Source: Planctomycetota bacterium (GTDB lineage Bacteria; Planctomycetota; UBA8742; UBA2392). From it: DNA of 36,784 bases. The position numbers were made by a program, and so were the translations under genes. The notes under the pieces were generated by a model, which saw nothing but the letters and a program-made list of their open reading frames with translations, was not told the origin of the DNA and ran no database searches. How positions within the stretch are numbered: the stretch's first letter is position 1; each line of letters starts with the position of its first letter. The stretch lies in the NCBI GenBank assembly GCA_020425695.1, contig JAGQRE010000024.1, positions 1-36,784 of the forward strand, written 5' to 3'. Below, piece by piece: positions 7,972 through 15,809 of the stretch.

Positions 7972-8067
7972 GTTGAGTCAGGCGGGCGACTGCTGCCTCA
8001 ATTCGCTTTCCTGCGGACGGGAAACGGTAGAGCTAAGACTGGGCCTCTGGCCCAGTCTTTGTCTTTT
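7972..8067 (+). ncRNA. candidate independent small RNA of about 96 nt
   Basis: This plus-strand unit is bounded by a near-consensus promoter and a perfect intrinsic terminator, and sits between two genes that converge on it. The predicted transcript has no ATG and can fold into three hairpins: ttgag/ctcaa (7973-7977 with 7997-8001) extended across one mismatch by cag/ctg; tttcct/gggaaa (8007-8012 with 8019-8024), whose six-base loop gcggac exposes a GGA; and the terminator stem. I compared it by eye with signal recognition particle RNA, 6S RNA, tmRNA and common riboswitches and saw no match. The downstream minus-strand gene ends at 8096, so it is not a leader. The transcript start is inferred from the promoter. 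A GGA in a hairpin loop is the kind of site bound by CsrA/RsmA proteins, but one site alone is weak evidence. Confidence 0.6.
8035..8067 (+). terminator. Rho-independent terminator of the candidate small RNA
   Basis: A perfect 11-bp stem (aagactgggcc at 8035-8045 with ggcccagtctt at 8049-8059, loop tct) is followed by tgtctttt. The stem's A-rich base also gives some U-tract on the opposite strand, so it may serve the minus-strand TPM operon poorly or not at all, since that operon ends downstream at 8096. Confidence 0.85.
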
Positions 8068-8095
8068 GGCCTGAACGCAGACAGAGCTCACGGCG

Positions 8096-8767
8096 CTAGT
8101 CGATGACTACCAGGGCATCTTCCAACTCGTTCTGGTCGTCGTTTTGGCGGGGCAGAACTTCGCCGAGGGCGGCTCCCACTTTCTCGATCGTGGTGCAGAA
8201 CGCTTCGGTGTATTTGCCTTCTTTCAGTGCAGACGTCATTTCCTTGCAGAACGCGTCCAGCTTCTCCTGCCCCAGTTTCTCGGTTACCTGCTGGTCCGCG
8301 AGTACGACGGCGACGTGCTCAAACAGGCTTACGTAGATCAGGATGCCGGTTGAACCGGCCGTGTGGTGGACGCGGCTGTCGAAGAAACTTCGGCGCGCGC
8401 CCTGCTCGACTTCTTCGCGCAACTCTTTGCGTGGCGTGAACAGGCGCCGCAGCCACGGCACGTGATTGGCAACGAACACACCCAGCAGCCAACCGCCGAC
8501 GACTATGCCGAGCACAATCGGCAGGCTGATGACCAGTTGCGTGGATCCCCACTCACCGGGCTTCGTGTCCTGGAAGATGACCCAGACTACGACCAGCGCG
8601 ATCACGCCAATCCAGAGCCCGACTACGTCTTCCGAGCGGTCATAGCGCCCGCTGGACGTTGCAACGACGGGGACGATTTCGGCCGAGGTTTTTCCCTCGG
8701 CGCTCTCGACAGACTGCGCGATGCGCTTGCGGTCGTCGTCACTGAACAGTTTCGATGCCTTCTTCAT
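8096..8767 (-). CDS. TPM-domain membrane protein
   Basis: The 223-residue protein belongs to the TPM (TPM_phosphatase, Psb32/YgcG-like) group. Its N-terminus FSDDDRKRIAQSVESAEGKTSAEIVPVVATSS matches the start of the TPM fold. The fold is then interrupted by two membrane helices (about residues 48-65 and 78-98) and resumes at GARRSFFDSRVHHTAGSTGILIYVS, ending with a helix rich in charged residues. This split arrangement is common in small bacterial membrane TPM proteins. TPM domains have been linked to protein-complex assembly or repair and to weak acid phosphatase activity; the role here is unknown. It sits 33 bases after a second TPM gene on the same strand, so the two are likely one transcript and may work as a pair at the membrane. 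The C-terminus is acidic. Confidence 0.8.
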   Translation of the reverse strand: MKKASKLFSDDDRKRIAQSVESAEGKTSAEIVPVVATSSGRYDRSEDVVGLWIGVIALVVVWVIFQDTKPGEWGSTQLVISLPIVLGIVVGGWLLGVFVANHVPWLRRLFTPRKELREEVEQGARRSFFDSRVHHTAGSTGILIYVSLFEHVAVVLADQQVTEKLGQEKLDAFCKEMTSALKEGKYTEAFCTTIEKVGAALGEVLPRQNDDQNELEDALVVID

Positions 8768-8800
8768 ACGTGCTTTCTAAAGTGACCGGCGAGCTTTGAC

Positions 8801-9574
8801 TTACCAGCTTCCCGATGCGCCACCGCCGCCGGAGAAACCACCGCCGAACGACCCGCCACTGAATCCGCCGCCGCTACCACCGCGGTTCGTCAAGGCCGCC
8901 ATGACAAGGAACGCGACCAGTGCGAACACTGCGCCCCAGAACAGCCAGGCCCATCCGCTGCTACCGCGCCGGATCAACGACACGACGGTAAAGATCATCA
9001 ACCCGATGCCCACGACGATGACGACATAGACCCATGCCGGCGTCGGGCGCTGGGGTACTTCCAGCCCTCGTGCGATGGCGTCCAGTCCTTCGACGCCTTT
9101 GACAATGCCCTCGCTGAACTTCTCCTGCTTGAAGTTCGGGATGATCAGGTTGTCCATAATGTCCAAGGCTTGCATGTCGTAGTCGTGTGCAAGCCCGGCA
9201 CCGAATTCAATGCGTGCTTTGCGGTCGGTGCTGCTTACTAGAAGCAGCATGCCGGTGTTCCAGTCCTGGCCGTTGAGCTTGAGATGGCCGACACCCCACT
9301 GGTTGAAGAGAGTGTAGGCGAACTGCTCAATGCTCATGCCTGCGCCGCCGTACAGGGCCATGGACTCGATGGTGACGACGATGATTGGCGTGGCTTTGTC
9401 CGTAAGCAGCTTGTCGCACAACTCACGGATCTTTGTTTCGTCTTCCGGCTTGATCAGGTCTGCGCGGTCAAGGATGAACTCTCGTTCGCCGGGCGGTTCC
9501 AGTTTCAGTTTGGTCTGGGCGAAGCCCGGTGCCGCGAGCCCGACGAGCGTAAATAGGAGAATCAGCAATCTCAT
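8801..9574 (-). CDS. YgcG-family TPM-domain protein with glycine-rich tail
   Basis: This 257-residue protein has a signal peptide (residues 1-19, ending PGFAQ) and a full TPM domain (~30-165). It carries the typical features: LDRADLIKPEDETKIRELCDKL, PIIVVTIESM, FNQWGVGHLKLNGQDWNTGMLLLVS and IEFGAGLAHDY. Two membrane helices (~182-200 and 208-226) precede a glycine/serine tail ending GGSFGGGFSGGGGASGSW, the hallmark of YgcG-type proteins. The domain therefore sits outside the cytoplasm, anchored from its C-terminal side. A good Shine-Dalgarno (AAGGGG, five bases before ATG) supports the start. It is the first gene of a pair with the shorter TPM protein. It begins 84 bases after the end of the mechanosensitive channel gene, so all three could be one transcript. 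Confidence 0.88.
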   Translation of the reverse strand: MRLLILLFTLVGLAAPGFAQTKLKLEPPGEREFILDRADLIKPEDETKIRELCDKLLTDKATPIIVVTIESMALYGGAGMSIEQFAYTLFNQWGVGHLKLNGQDWNTGMLLLVSSTDRKARIEFGAGLAHDYDMQALDIMDNLIIPNFKQEKFSEGIVKGVEGLDAIARGLEVPQRPTPAWVYVVIVVGIGLMIFTVVSLIRRGSSGWAWLFWGAVFALVAFLVMAALTNRGGSGGGFSGGSFGGGFSGGGGASGSW

Positions 9575-9658
9575 GGCGCCCCTTGGAAAGTGTTGACCAA
9601 GTATGGGCGCGCTTGGCAGTGATCGCGATTACAAAGTGAGGGTACTCTTGCAACCTGC

Positions 9659-12600
9659 CTACCGGGCGGTGTCGTCGGGGGCTTCTCCGACAGGCCCGGT
9701 TGATTCAGGTGGCGTAAGGTCTTTGATGACCTTGAGCGGTGAATTGAAATCGCGAACCCACAAAGTGCGCTGCGGGAAGGCGATCTCGATGCCTTCTTCG
9801 TGGAAAGCCTTGTCGATTGACTTGTTGATTTCATCGCGCGCAAAGCGGAAATCGTTGATGCCGGAGACAAAGCACCGCAGCTCGAAATCCAGTGTGCTGT
9901 CGCCGAAGTTTGAGAACATCGTGTGCGGCGGCGGAGTGTTGACGACGCGTGAGCATTCCTTTGCCACTCGCAGCAGCGTTTCTTCAACTTTCTTCAGGTC
10001 CGAGCCGTAGGCTACGCCCACCTTGATGACCAGTCGAAGTACTTCAGACGACAGGCTCCAGTTGATGATTTCTGTCGTGATGAAGGCCTTGTTCGGGACG
10101 ATCAGTTCTTTCACGTCCCAATCTTCAATGGTTGTGGCGCGCATGTTGATGCGCGTGACGCGCCCGGTGATGTTGTTGACCGTTACGGTGTCGCCGACAC
10201 GTACGGGGCGCTCAATCAGCAGGATCAGCCCGGAGACGAAGTTGGCGAAGATCTCCTGCAACCCGAATCCAAGCCCGACCGAAAAGCCGGCAACCAGCCA
10301 CTGCACATCCGCCCAGCCAATGCCGATAGCACGGAAAGCGATCACGGTGCCGGCCGCGGCAATGACATAGCGTGAGATGGATTTGAATGCGTAGCGGATG
10401 CCGGCCGACAGGCGCAGGCGCTGCAGGATCGTGGTCTCAAGAAACCCGGGCACCGTTCGCGCGCCGACGAACGTGAGAACCACAAAGAGGATACCCAGCA
10501 GCAGGTTGCCCAGCGTGACAGGGACCTGGGTATCAATGCTTGAGCCGTCATCGCCGATGATCGTGCCGGTGTGCGTCCAGAGTTGTACCTGATCAAGGAA
10601 GCCGAGCGCGGGCAGTACGTCCAGCCATACGAAGAAGACGCCGAGCAGCAAGGCCGTGATCACGACGCTGCGCCTCAAGCTGGTTGTCTGCTTGCGTACC
10701 TCAAGCAGGTCTACTTCGTCGACGCCGTCATCGACACCCTGCTCTTTCTGTTCTTCTACGCTGAGTCCTTTACGCTTCTGCTTTCGTTTGCGGATCCGGA
10801 TTGCGATGCGCGTCTCGGACAGGTCAAACCAGCGGTGCATCAACCCGTTCAGCATGACAACGCCGAGTATCAGCAGGAGCGTGAGCACATATCGGGTTAC
10901 CAGTTGCCCGGCCGTGTACGCGAAGCCAACTGCCGCAAGCACGGCCAGTGCGAACGGCAGCAGCAACGCCAGTAGCCATGCGACAGTCCGGCCTCGCCCC
11001 GCGAGTTTCCCGCTGCGTTTTGCGGCGTACTGCTTCGAAAGCGGCCCCTCGGGACGAAGCAGGAAGTGCATGAACACGGTCGCCGCGCCAAGCTGGATCA
11101 TCATTACGATACGCCCGGCCGAGTTCGTGTAGGACTCGTCCGATTGTGAGTTGAACGTCGCGATCAGGAACGCCAGAACAGCCGTCACCGGCAACAGCCA
11201 GGTCAGTTGCTTCGACAGTGCTTTGCGCACCTCCTTCGACCAGCCAAAGTGAATGTCACCCAGCCCCTCACGCCGAAGGGTGTTCCGCAAGAAGCTCAGC
11301 CCAAGAAACAACAGCGCCGCAGCCTGCAAGCCGGAAGCGATGGCCCGGCCGTACTCGCCGGTTCCGGGCGCTTCATCGAGTCGCCATGCAACAAGCCAGA
11401 ATGCGAGTGAGACCGGCAGTGAAATGACGATGGTTCCGACGAATGCCTGGATCGTGAGCCAGAACGGCGCGGCCTTGTTCTTCGAAATGATGTCGGCCGA
11501 CCTGCGAATGCGCTTGCGTGCATAGAGTTGCACCGCCAGTACCGCGAGCCACAACAAGCCGGTGAACGTAAATTCAAAGGGGTGGCGTCGGGCGTCCGTC
11601 TGGATTGCGGAGGCGACGTCGCTGAGGTTGTCAGGGTCGAGCAGCCAGGCAAAGGCAGTGGCGCCGTTGGTAAGATCGTCGGCGCCTATCAGCTCAGCGC
11701 TTCGAATCCAGAGCACGCGCTCATCAACATAGTCGCGGTAGGCGTCGATTTCAGCGACGACAGCACGCTCGACGCCATCCAGTTCAACCAGCAGCGTAAG
11801 GTAGCTGTCGTAGTCTGATCGAAGCGACTCAAGATAGCCGGCCTGAGCTTTGAGCTGCTCACGAAGGCGATTTTCAAGCTCAGTTCGAGGCTGTCCCGTA
11901 AGCTCAACGTCCTGCATGCGTGTCGCGACGGCCTCATCAAGGTTGCGTAACTTTGTGAGGCGATCTTCGACGTCCAACAGTCGCAGTTGGGTGTTCGCCA
12001 GTTCTTCTTCGCGGGCTTGAATCCGATCTTCGTAGACACTGGTACTCGGAAGTGCATCGCGACGCCGGCGCAACATCAGCCCAACGGCGTCGGTCATACC
12101 CACGCGCTCAACGCGCTCCTTCATGCGAGCGTACTCTTGCTGAATCTGCTCAAGCGACGTGTTCGCTTCGGTTAGTGTTTCCGAGGCTTTTGAGATACGG
12201 CTGGGTATGCCGTCGTCGCCCACGCGCTGCTGTGCCAGAGCGTCATTTTCCGTGGCGACTTCCTTGATTACCGGGTGGCTGTCGGCGGTCTTGCGGCGTT
12301 CTTCGGCGGCCTTCTCGGCTTCACGTTCCGCGTCGCGCTTTCGCGCCGAGGTGGCAAGTTCCTGAAGGCGAGTCACCAGATCTTGTGCCAGGTCCTTTCG
12401 GCGGCTGGCGAGATCGGTTCGGGCGGCAAGCAGTTCCGTTCGCTTTACGTAGCTGTCGACCTCTGCATCAATGGCCTCAGCCTCGGCTGACTGGGCCGCG
12501 CGCAACGCGTTCGTCGCGAGTACGCGTGCGTCAGCGAGTGTCGTCGGCTCGCCTTCTCTCGGCAGTAGCAGATCTTCTTCGATGGGCGACGCAAGTTTCA

Positions 12601-13111
12601 GCCTTACTTTTGCCGCTCGATCGGGCAGTTCTTTCCGGGCGGTTTCACGGTTCGTAGCCTCGGTCTTCAGACCTTCAAGCAATTCATTCGCTGCGGTTGC
12701 GTCAGCTTTTGCATTCTCAAGTGCAGATTCGACCGCCGACAACTCAGCGTCCTTCGCGACGGATAGCGGAAGCTTTTCCGGCAGCGCGGCGATTTCGTCT
12801 TCGATGCCCTTCAGGTTTTCCGGCGCGGACGTCGCGGCGGTTTCAAACTGTCGTTTTTTCTGACGCCAATCGTTGCGAGTGGTAAGGCTCGTGATGGCAT
12901 GATCGTAAACTTTGGTGGTTTCGGCCCGGGATTCTTCATCAAGCCCTTCCACTTCGGGAAGGGCTTCCTTCAATTCGTTCACGCGCGCGATGGTGAGTTC
13001 GGCGGGCTGTAGTTGGGGAGCATCCTGGGCGACCACTGCGCACGCAAATATCATCAGCCCAATCAAACTGGCTGAAAGCCTGCGGCTGAAATTGGTTGTG
13101 GAGTACGCCAT
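9659..13111 (-). CDS. large mechanosensitive ion channel, MscK/MscM type
   Basis: At 1150 residues this is the size of the large MscS-family channels MscK (~1120) and MscM (~1107). It opens pressure-gated pores in the inner membrane to relieve hypoosmotic stress. A signal peptide (residues ~1-28, ending CAVVAQ) is followed by a long coiled-coil periplasmic domain (~30-500), a series of about ten membrane helices (~515-930) and the MscS core. The core shows the pore helix and beta-domain entry GLGFGLQEIFANFVSGLILLIE, then RPVRVGDTVTVNNITGRVTRINMRATTI, LIVPNKAFITTEIINWS and the C-terminal alpha/beta domain ending IEIAFPQRTLWVRDF. An upstream TTG at 13120 would add three residues; the ATG at 13111 is preferred. 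It may cotranscribe with the downstream TPM genes. It is divergent from the MshEN-like gene. Confidence 0.92.
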   Translation of the reverse strand: MAYSTTNFSRRLSASLIGLMIFACAVVAQDAPQLQPAELTIARVNELKEALPEVEGLDEESRAETTKVYDHAITSLTTRNDWRQKKRQFETAATSAPENLKGIEDEIAALPEKLPLSVAKDAELSAVESALENAKADATAANELLEGLKTEATNRETARKELPDRAAKVRLKLASPIEEDLLLPREGEPTTLADARVLATNALRAAQSAEAEAIDAEVDSYVKRTELLAARTDLASRRKDLAQDLVTRLQELATSARKRDAEREAEKAAEERRKTADSHPVIKEVATENDALAQQRVGDDGIPSRISKASETLTEANTSLEQIQQEYARMKERVERVGMTDAVGLMLRRRRDALPSTSVYEDRIQAREEELANTQLRLLDVEDRLTKLRNLDEAVATRMQDVELTGQPRTELENRLREQLKAQAGYLESLRSDYDSYLTLLVELDGVERAVVAEIDAYRDYVDERVLWIRSAELIGADDLTNGATAFAWLLDPDNLSDVASAIQTDARRHPFEFTFTGLLWLAVLAVQLYARKRIRRSADIISKNKAAPFWLTIQAFVGTIVISLPVSLAFWLVAWRLDEAPGTGEYGRAIASGLQAAALLFLGLSFLRNTLRREGLGDIHFGWSKEVRKALSKQLTWLLPVTAVLAFLIATFNSQSDESYTNSAGRIVMMIQLGAATVFMHFLLRPEGPLSKQYAAKRSGKLAGRGRTVAWLLALLLPFALAVLAAVGFAYTAGQLVTRYVLTLLLILGVVMLNGLMHRWFDLSETRIAIRIRKRKQKRKGLSVEEQKEQGVDDGVDEVDLLEVRKQTTSLRRSVVITALLLGVFFVWLDVLPALGFLDQVQLWTHTGTIIGDDGSSIDTQVPVTLGNLLLGILFVVLTFVGARTVPGFLETTILQRLRLSAGIRYAFKSISRYVIAAAGTVIAFRAIGIGWADVQWLVAGFSVGLGFGLQEIFANFVSGLILLIERPVRVGDTVTVNNITGRVTRINMRATTIEDWDVKELIVPNKAFITTEIINWSLSSEVLRLVIKVGVAYGSDLKKVEETLLRVAKECSRVVNTPPPHTMFSNFGDSTLDFELRCFVSGINDFRFARDEINKSIDKAFHEEGIEIAFPQRTLWVRDFNSPLKVIKDLTPPESTGPVGEAPDDTAR

Positions 13112-13204
13112 AAAATTCAACGGACAGACTGAACGGCTTTGGCTTCAAACTTGTTCCATCAGGACCAATGACGCCTTATCAACCCTTCATCCCAATCCTG
13201 ACAG

Positions 13205-13213
13205 TGGTATGAT
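13205..13213 (+). promoter_or_regulatory. extended -10 promoter element
   Basis: TGGTATGAT combines a TG dinucleotide one base before TATGAT (5 of 6 matches to the -10 consensus), the layout of an extended -10 promoter. Transcription would begin near 13220, giving a ~23-base leader to the ATG at 13243. No good -35 is seen, as is usual for this promoter class. Confidence 0.5.
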
Positions 13214-13242
13214 CTGCTTCTAACACAGTCCCGGGATAAACG

Positions 13243-13923
13243 ATGGCCACTACCAAAGTTGAAGTTCTTTTCGGCAAGATTGCTGTTAGTTGCGGCTTCA
13301 TCACTGAAGAGCAGCTGGCGAAGGCGGTCGAGGGCCAGGAGAAGGCGCCCGATGGGACTCACCTTGGTAAGATCATGGTCGACATGGGTTTCCTCAGCGA
13401 CGAGGAACTCATGACGGTGCTCGCCATCCAGCGCGAGAACCGCTCACGCCTCGAAATGTCGCCGGCCGTACGCAAGATGGGCATGACGCTCGGGCGCCTC
13501 GCCATTGAAAAGGGCTACTGCAACGAGCAGCAGGTGCACGAGTGCATCCGTGAGCAAGCCAAGCTTGAGCGTTTCAATCTGTTCTTCCGGTTGGGCGAAG
13601 TGATGGTCAGCCGTGCGGTACTAAAGCCCAATCAGGTGCATGAGCTGCTTCAGACCCAGAACATTACGATCCTCGGTTGCCCGGGCTGCTTCAGCAAGTT
13701 CAACGTGCTGAACTGGAAAGAGGGCATGCCGATCCCGTGCCCGAAGTGCGGCCACCCCGAGCTCGAGCGCCCGGTTACCATGCCGGCGCTGAAGGTGGAC
13801 GGCAGTATCGACGACGGCGATCGCAAGGAAGCACTCAAGAAAGCGCAGCAAGAAGAGGCCGACAGCGACCTTCCGGACTCATTGAAGGGGCTGGAAGAGG
13901 ATTTTCGTCCGCCGACGCGTTAG
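13243..13923 (+). CDS. four-repeat MshEN-like protein with C-terminal zinc ribbon
   Basis: The 226-residue protein contains four copies of a ~25-residue motif of the form LG-(hydrophobic)-GF-I-E-Q-L-(x)-Q, at residues ~9-32, 41-63, 83-105 and 117-139. This pattern is that of the MshEN/T2SSE_N domain found at the N-terminus of type II secretion and type IV pilus ATPases, where it binds c-di-GMP in some members. There is no ATPase domain. Instead residues 146-169 form a zinc ribbon (C146-P-G-C149 and C166-P-K-C169-G), followed by a charged, disordered-looking tail. It precedes two prepilin-like genes on the same strand, which suggests a regulatory or adaptor role in assembling those fibres. The function is inferred from motif and context. 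A short purine-rich GGGA lies upstream of the ATG. Confidence 0.7.
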   Translation: MATTKVEVLFGKIAVSCGFITEEQLAKAVEGQEKAPDGTHLGKIMVDMGFLSDEELMTVLAIQRENRSRLEMSPAVRKMGMTLGRLAIEKGYCNEQQVHECIREQAKLERFNLFFRLGEVMVSRAVLKPNQVHELLQTQNITILGCPGCFSKFNVLNWKEGMPIPCPKCGHPELERPVTMPALKVDGSIDDGDRKEALKKAQQEEADSDLPDSLKGLEEDFRPPTR

Positions 13924-13957
13924 CGTGTAAGATTATACAGAAGCGTATCTTACGCGT
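13923..13957 (+). other. hairpin after the MshEN-like gene
   Basis: The arms 13923-13933 and 13947-13957 can pair over 11 positions, with two G-U pairs, around a 13-base loop. The structure starts at the last base of the stop codon but has no T-tract, so it is more likely an mRNA-end or processing structure than a full intrinsic terminator. Confidence 0.35.
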
Positions 13958-13998
13958 GATGAGCGCGGGTAACTGACAGTCCCTCGGGTTTCGGGCGC

Positions 13999-14027
13999 TT
14001 GACGCACTGCAAAACCCGCAAGATACT
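13999..14027 (+). promoter_or_regulatory. sigma-70-like promoter of the first prepilin-like gene
   Basis: TTGACG (13999-14004, 5 of 6 to consensus) and GATACT (14022-14027, 4 of 6) are separated by 17 bases. Transcription would start near 14034, giving a leader of about 60 bases to the TTG start at 14095. Its presence argues against any start codon upstream of 14034 for the pilin. Confidence 0.5.
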
Positions 14028-14082
14028 GGACTCTGTCGGATACCCTCCAACATTAGGGCATGTTTCGTTTTTAACCCATGCA

Positions 14083-14097
14083 AGAGGAACTGAATTG
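14083..14097 (+). promoter_or_regulatory. ribosome-binding site that fixes a TTG start
   Basis: AGAGGA (14083-14088) lies six bases before the TTG at 14095-14097. This is the ideal spacing, and no ATG or GTG in that frame is similarly placed, so the prepilin-like protein most likely starts with TTG here. Confidence 0.7.
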
Positions 14098-14742
14098 AAA
14101 AGGTATACACGTCGCGGATTCACGTTGGTTGAGTTGATGGTTGTTATCGGCATCCTCGGCCTGTTGGTCGGAATTCTGGCCGTCGCAGTGATCCCCAAGC
14201 TGACGGAAGCCAAGAACAAGCTTGAGGTCAAGCAGGTCGGTGACTTGATGGCCGGCTTCCAGAACCTCGCCGCCGACGACTCCAAGAAGAAGCTGCTCCG
14301 CCACAAGGATGTCAAAGACACCAAGGGGGAGAAGTTCTATGAGGCCGCGTTCAAGAAGAAGCTGTTTGATGACGGGCTGATCAGCAAGATCGTCAGCCTG
14401 AACTCAAAGACCGATGCCAAGGCCGACAAGGTCTGGATCGAAGAAGGTGGCGAAATGCCCGCCAACAGCTGCTCATACACGGCCCCGGCCGCGAGCAAGG
14501 TGCTGTCGGTCATGAGCATGAAGGGCAACAAGCGGACAATCTTCCTTACTTTCAACAGCCGCAACTGGAGCAACTATCCGGATGCCGGCGCAATCGTTCA
14601 GTGGTCGGATGGCGACACGGCTGAATACATGACGAAGGAAACCGCAACGGATGACCCGTTCAACCTGGACGGCGAAACCTGGGACAATAACCCGTCGGAA
14701 ATCATCGGCGAAAAGAAGCCGTTCGATAACACCTTCGAATAG
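14095..14742 (+). CDS. prepilin-like protein 1 (type IV pilin N-terminal methylation signature)
   Basis: The 215-residue protein begins with a short basic leader (KRYTRRG) and the classic prepilin motif GFTLVELMVVIGILGLL. Prepilin peptidase should cleave after the Gly and methylate the new N-terminal Phe; the conserved Glu at +5 of the mature chain is present. The hydrophobic helix spans residues ~9-30. The globular part has two regions shared with the neighbouring paralogue: CSYTAP and FNSRNWSNY, then a WSDG...EYMT stretch and a PFDNTFE C-terminus. The open frame extends upstream to 13999, but the Shine-Dalgarno and a candidate promoter place the start at the TTG at 14095. A strong terminator follows, so it forms its own transcript. 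It could be a pseudopilin of a type II secretion-like machine or an independent surface fibre subunit. Confidence 0.85.
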   Translation: MKRYTRRGFTLVELMVVIGILGLLVGILAVAVIPKLTEAKNKLEVKQVGDLMAGFQNLAADDSKKKLLRHKDVKDTKGEKFYEAAFKKKLFDDGLISKIVSLNSKTDAKADKVWIEEGGEMPANSCSYTAPAASKVLSVMSMKGNKRTIFLTFNSRNWSNYPDAGAIVQWSDGDTAEYMTKETATDDPFNLDGETWDNNPSEIIGEKKPFDNTFE

Positions 14743-14763
14743 GCAACTGTGATGCACACGAAG

Positions 14764-14798
14764 CCGCCCCAGAGATCACTCTGGGGCGGTTGTTATTT
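14764..14798 (+). terminator. Rho-independent terminator after prepilin-like gene 1
   Basis: A perfect 11-bp stem (ccgccccagag at 14764-14774 with ctctggggcgg at 14779-14789, loop atca) is followed by ttgttattt. It separates the two paralogous prepilin-like genes into different transcripts. Confidence 0.9.
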
Positions 14799-15171
14799 GA
14801 CGCAGGTCAATCCATCAGTGAAACTGTGAGATGTCGGATATCCACTACGAGGCGCGCAGCCCCGTTTGGGGGATTCTTCCATGGAGTCTGACTGTACAAG
14901 TTTCGCTGCTTTGCCTGCCCAACTTCTGCGCCTGCCGCCGCAGTGCGCGATGACGCCACCATGATTTGAGTTCTGATTCGTCGGCCCGCAACGCGGGTCT
15001 GTTCGCCATTTCGCCGAACGCTACGGCGGAACATGGTTCGCTATTTTGTGTAACCAATTGATATGAAAAGACTTATGTAAAAATTGATTTGACGTTCGGG
15101 TTTCTGCGGGGGATGCTTGCGGGTCGGAGCCTCTTCCTGAAGGCGCGCACCCTATTTTCCCTGGAGTCATT
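14799..15171. other. 373-base intergenic stretch between the two prepilin-like genes
   Basis: No convincing gene is seen. A minus-strand open frame at 14807-15034 has no ribosome-binding site and a composition unlike its neighbours. The stretch 15040-15090 is notably AT-rich and is the likely promoter region of the second prepilin-like gene, although I could not fix both promoter hexamers. A clear Shine-Dalgarno (GGAG, 15163-15166) lies five bases before the ATG at 15172. Confidence 0.5.
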
Positions 15172-15807
15172 ATGCTTTCTCGTCACCGCGCGGGTTTCAC
15201 CCTCGTCGAGCTCATGGTTGTTATCGGTATCCTCGGTCTGCTTGTCACTGTGTTGGCCGTCTCGGTAACCCGACACTTCACCAAGGCCAACGCAGACTTG
15301 GACCGTGTCAACATGGGCAAACTTGTCAGCAGCCTGCAAAGCACAACGGCCGATGCGGCCGGCAAGAAGCGTTTGAACCAGAAGGATCACCTGGACAAGT
15401 CCGGTGCTCAGTTTTTTGAGGTTTGCTTCCGACAGGCAGTGCTTGGTGCGGACGAACTCGACAACATCGTCAGTCTCGGCGGCTCCAACGTGAAGGCCGA
15501 CCGGGCTGATCTGGGAAAAGACTTCAAGCTGGACGAAAGCGCCTGCAGCTACACCGCACCGAAGGTGGCGGAGTTCCAGAAATTGATGCAGTCACGCGAA
15601 CGCACGGTGCTGTTCTGCTTCAACAGCCGCAACTGGAACAATTACGACTCGCTGAACTACGGAACGCTCGTCGCCTGGTCTGATGGTGAAGTCGAGTACC
15701 TGACCTATGAAGATGTCGCCGACAGGTACGAGATCACCGAGGAAGAGTGGAACGATCCGAGCCAGTTGATAGGCAAGAAGGCGCCTTTTGACCACACCTA
15801 CGAGTAG
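15172..15807 (+). CDS. prepilin-like protein 2, paralogue of the preceding pilin
   Basis: This 211-residue protein repeats the architecture of its neighbour: a short basic leader (MLSRHRAG), the methylation motif GFTLVELMVVIGILGLL with Glu at +5 of the mature chain, one hydrophobic helix, and a globular domain. The two proteins share CSYTAP, FNSRNWNNY, AWSDGEVEYLT and a PFDHTYE ending, and the leader-plus-helix regions are almost identical, so they come from a tandem duplication. The C-terminal shared block, W(S)DG followed by an aromatic-hydrophobic strand, resembles a common ending of planctomycete pilin-like proteins, an observation from memory. The start has a good Shine-Dalgarno. Its stop lies two bases from the end of a convergent TPR gene. 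The roles of the two subunits within one fibre cannot be separated from sequence alone. Confidence 0.85.
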   Translation: MLSRHRAGFTLVELMVVIGILGLLVTVLAVSVTRHFTKANADLDRVNMGKLVSSLQSTTADAAGKKRLNQKDHLDKSGAQFFEVCFRQAVLGADELDNIVSLGGSNVKADRADLGKDFKLDESACSYTAPKVAEFQKLMQSRERTVLFCFNSRNWNNYDSLNYGTLVAWSDGEVEYLTYEDVADRYEITEEEWNDPSQLIGKKAPFDHTYE

Positions 15808-15809
15808 AT

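Noticed and set aside
7972-8067. Possible SRP RNA, 6S RNA, riboswitch, or a small peptide starting from TTG at 7973
   Set aside because: The conserved SRP tetraloop region, the 6S bubble and riboswitch cores I know are absent; the TTG frame has no ribosome-binding site and runs through the terminator.
14807-15034. Minus-strand open frame in the spacer between prepilin-like genes
   Set aside because: No ribosome-binding site, no recognisable feature and unusual composition.
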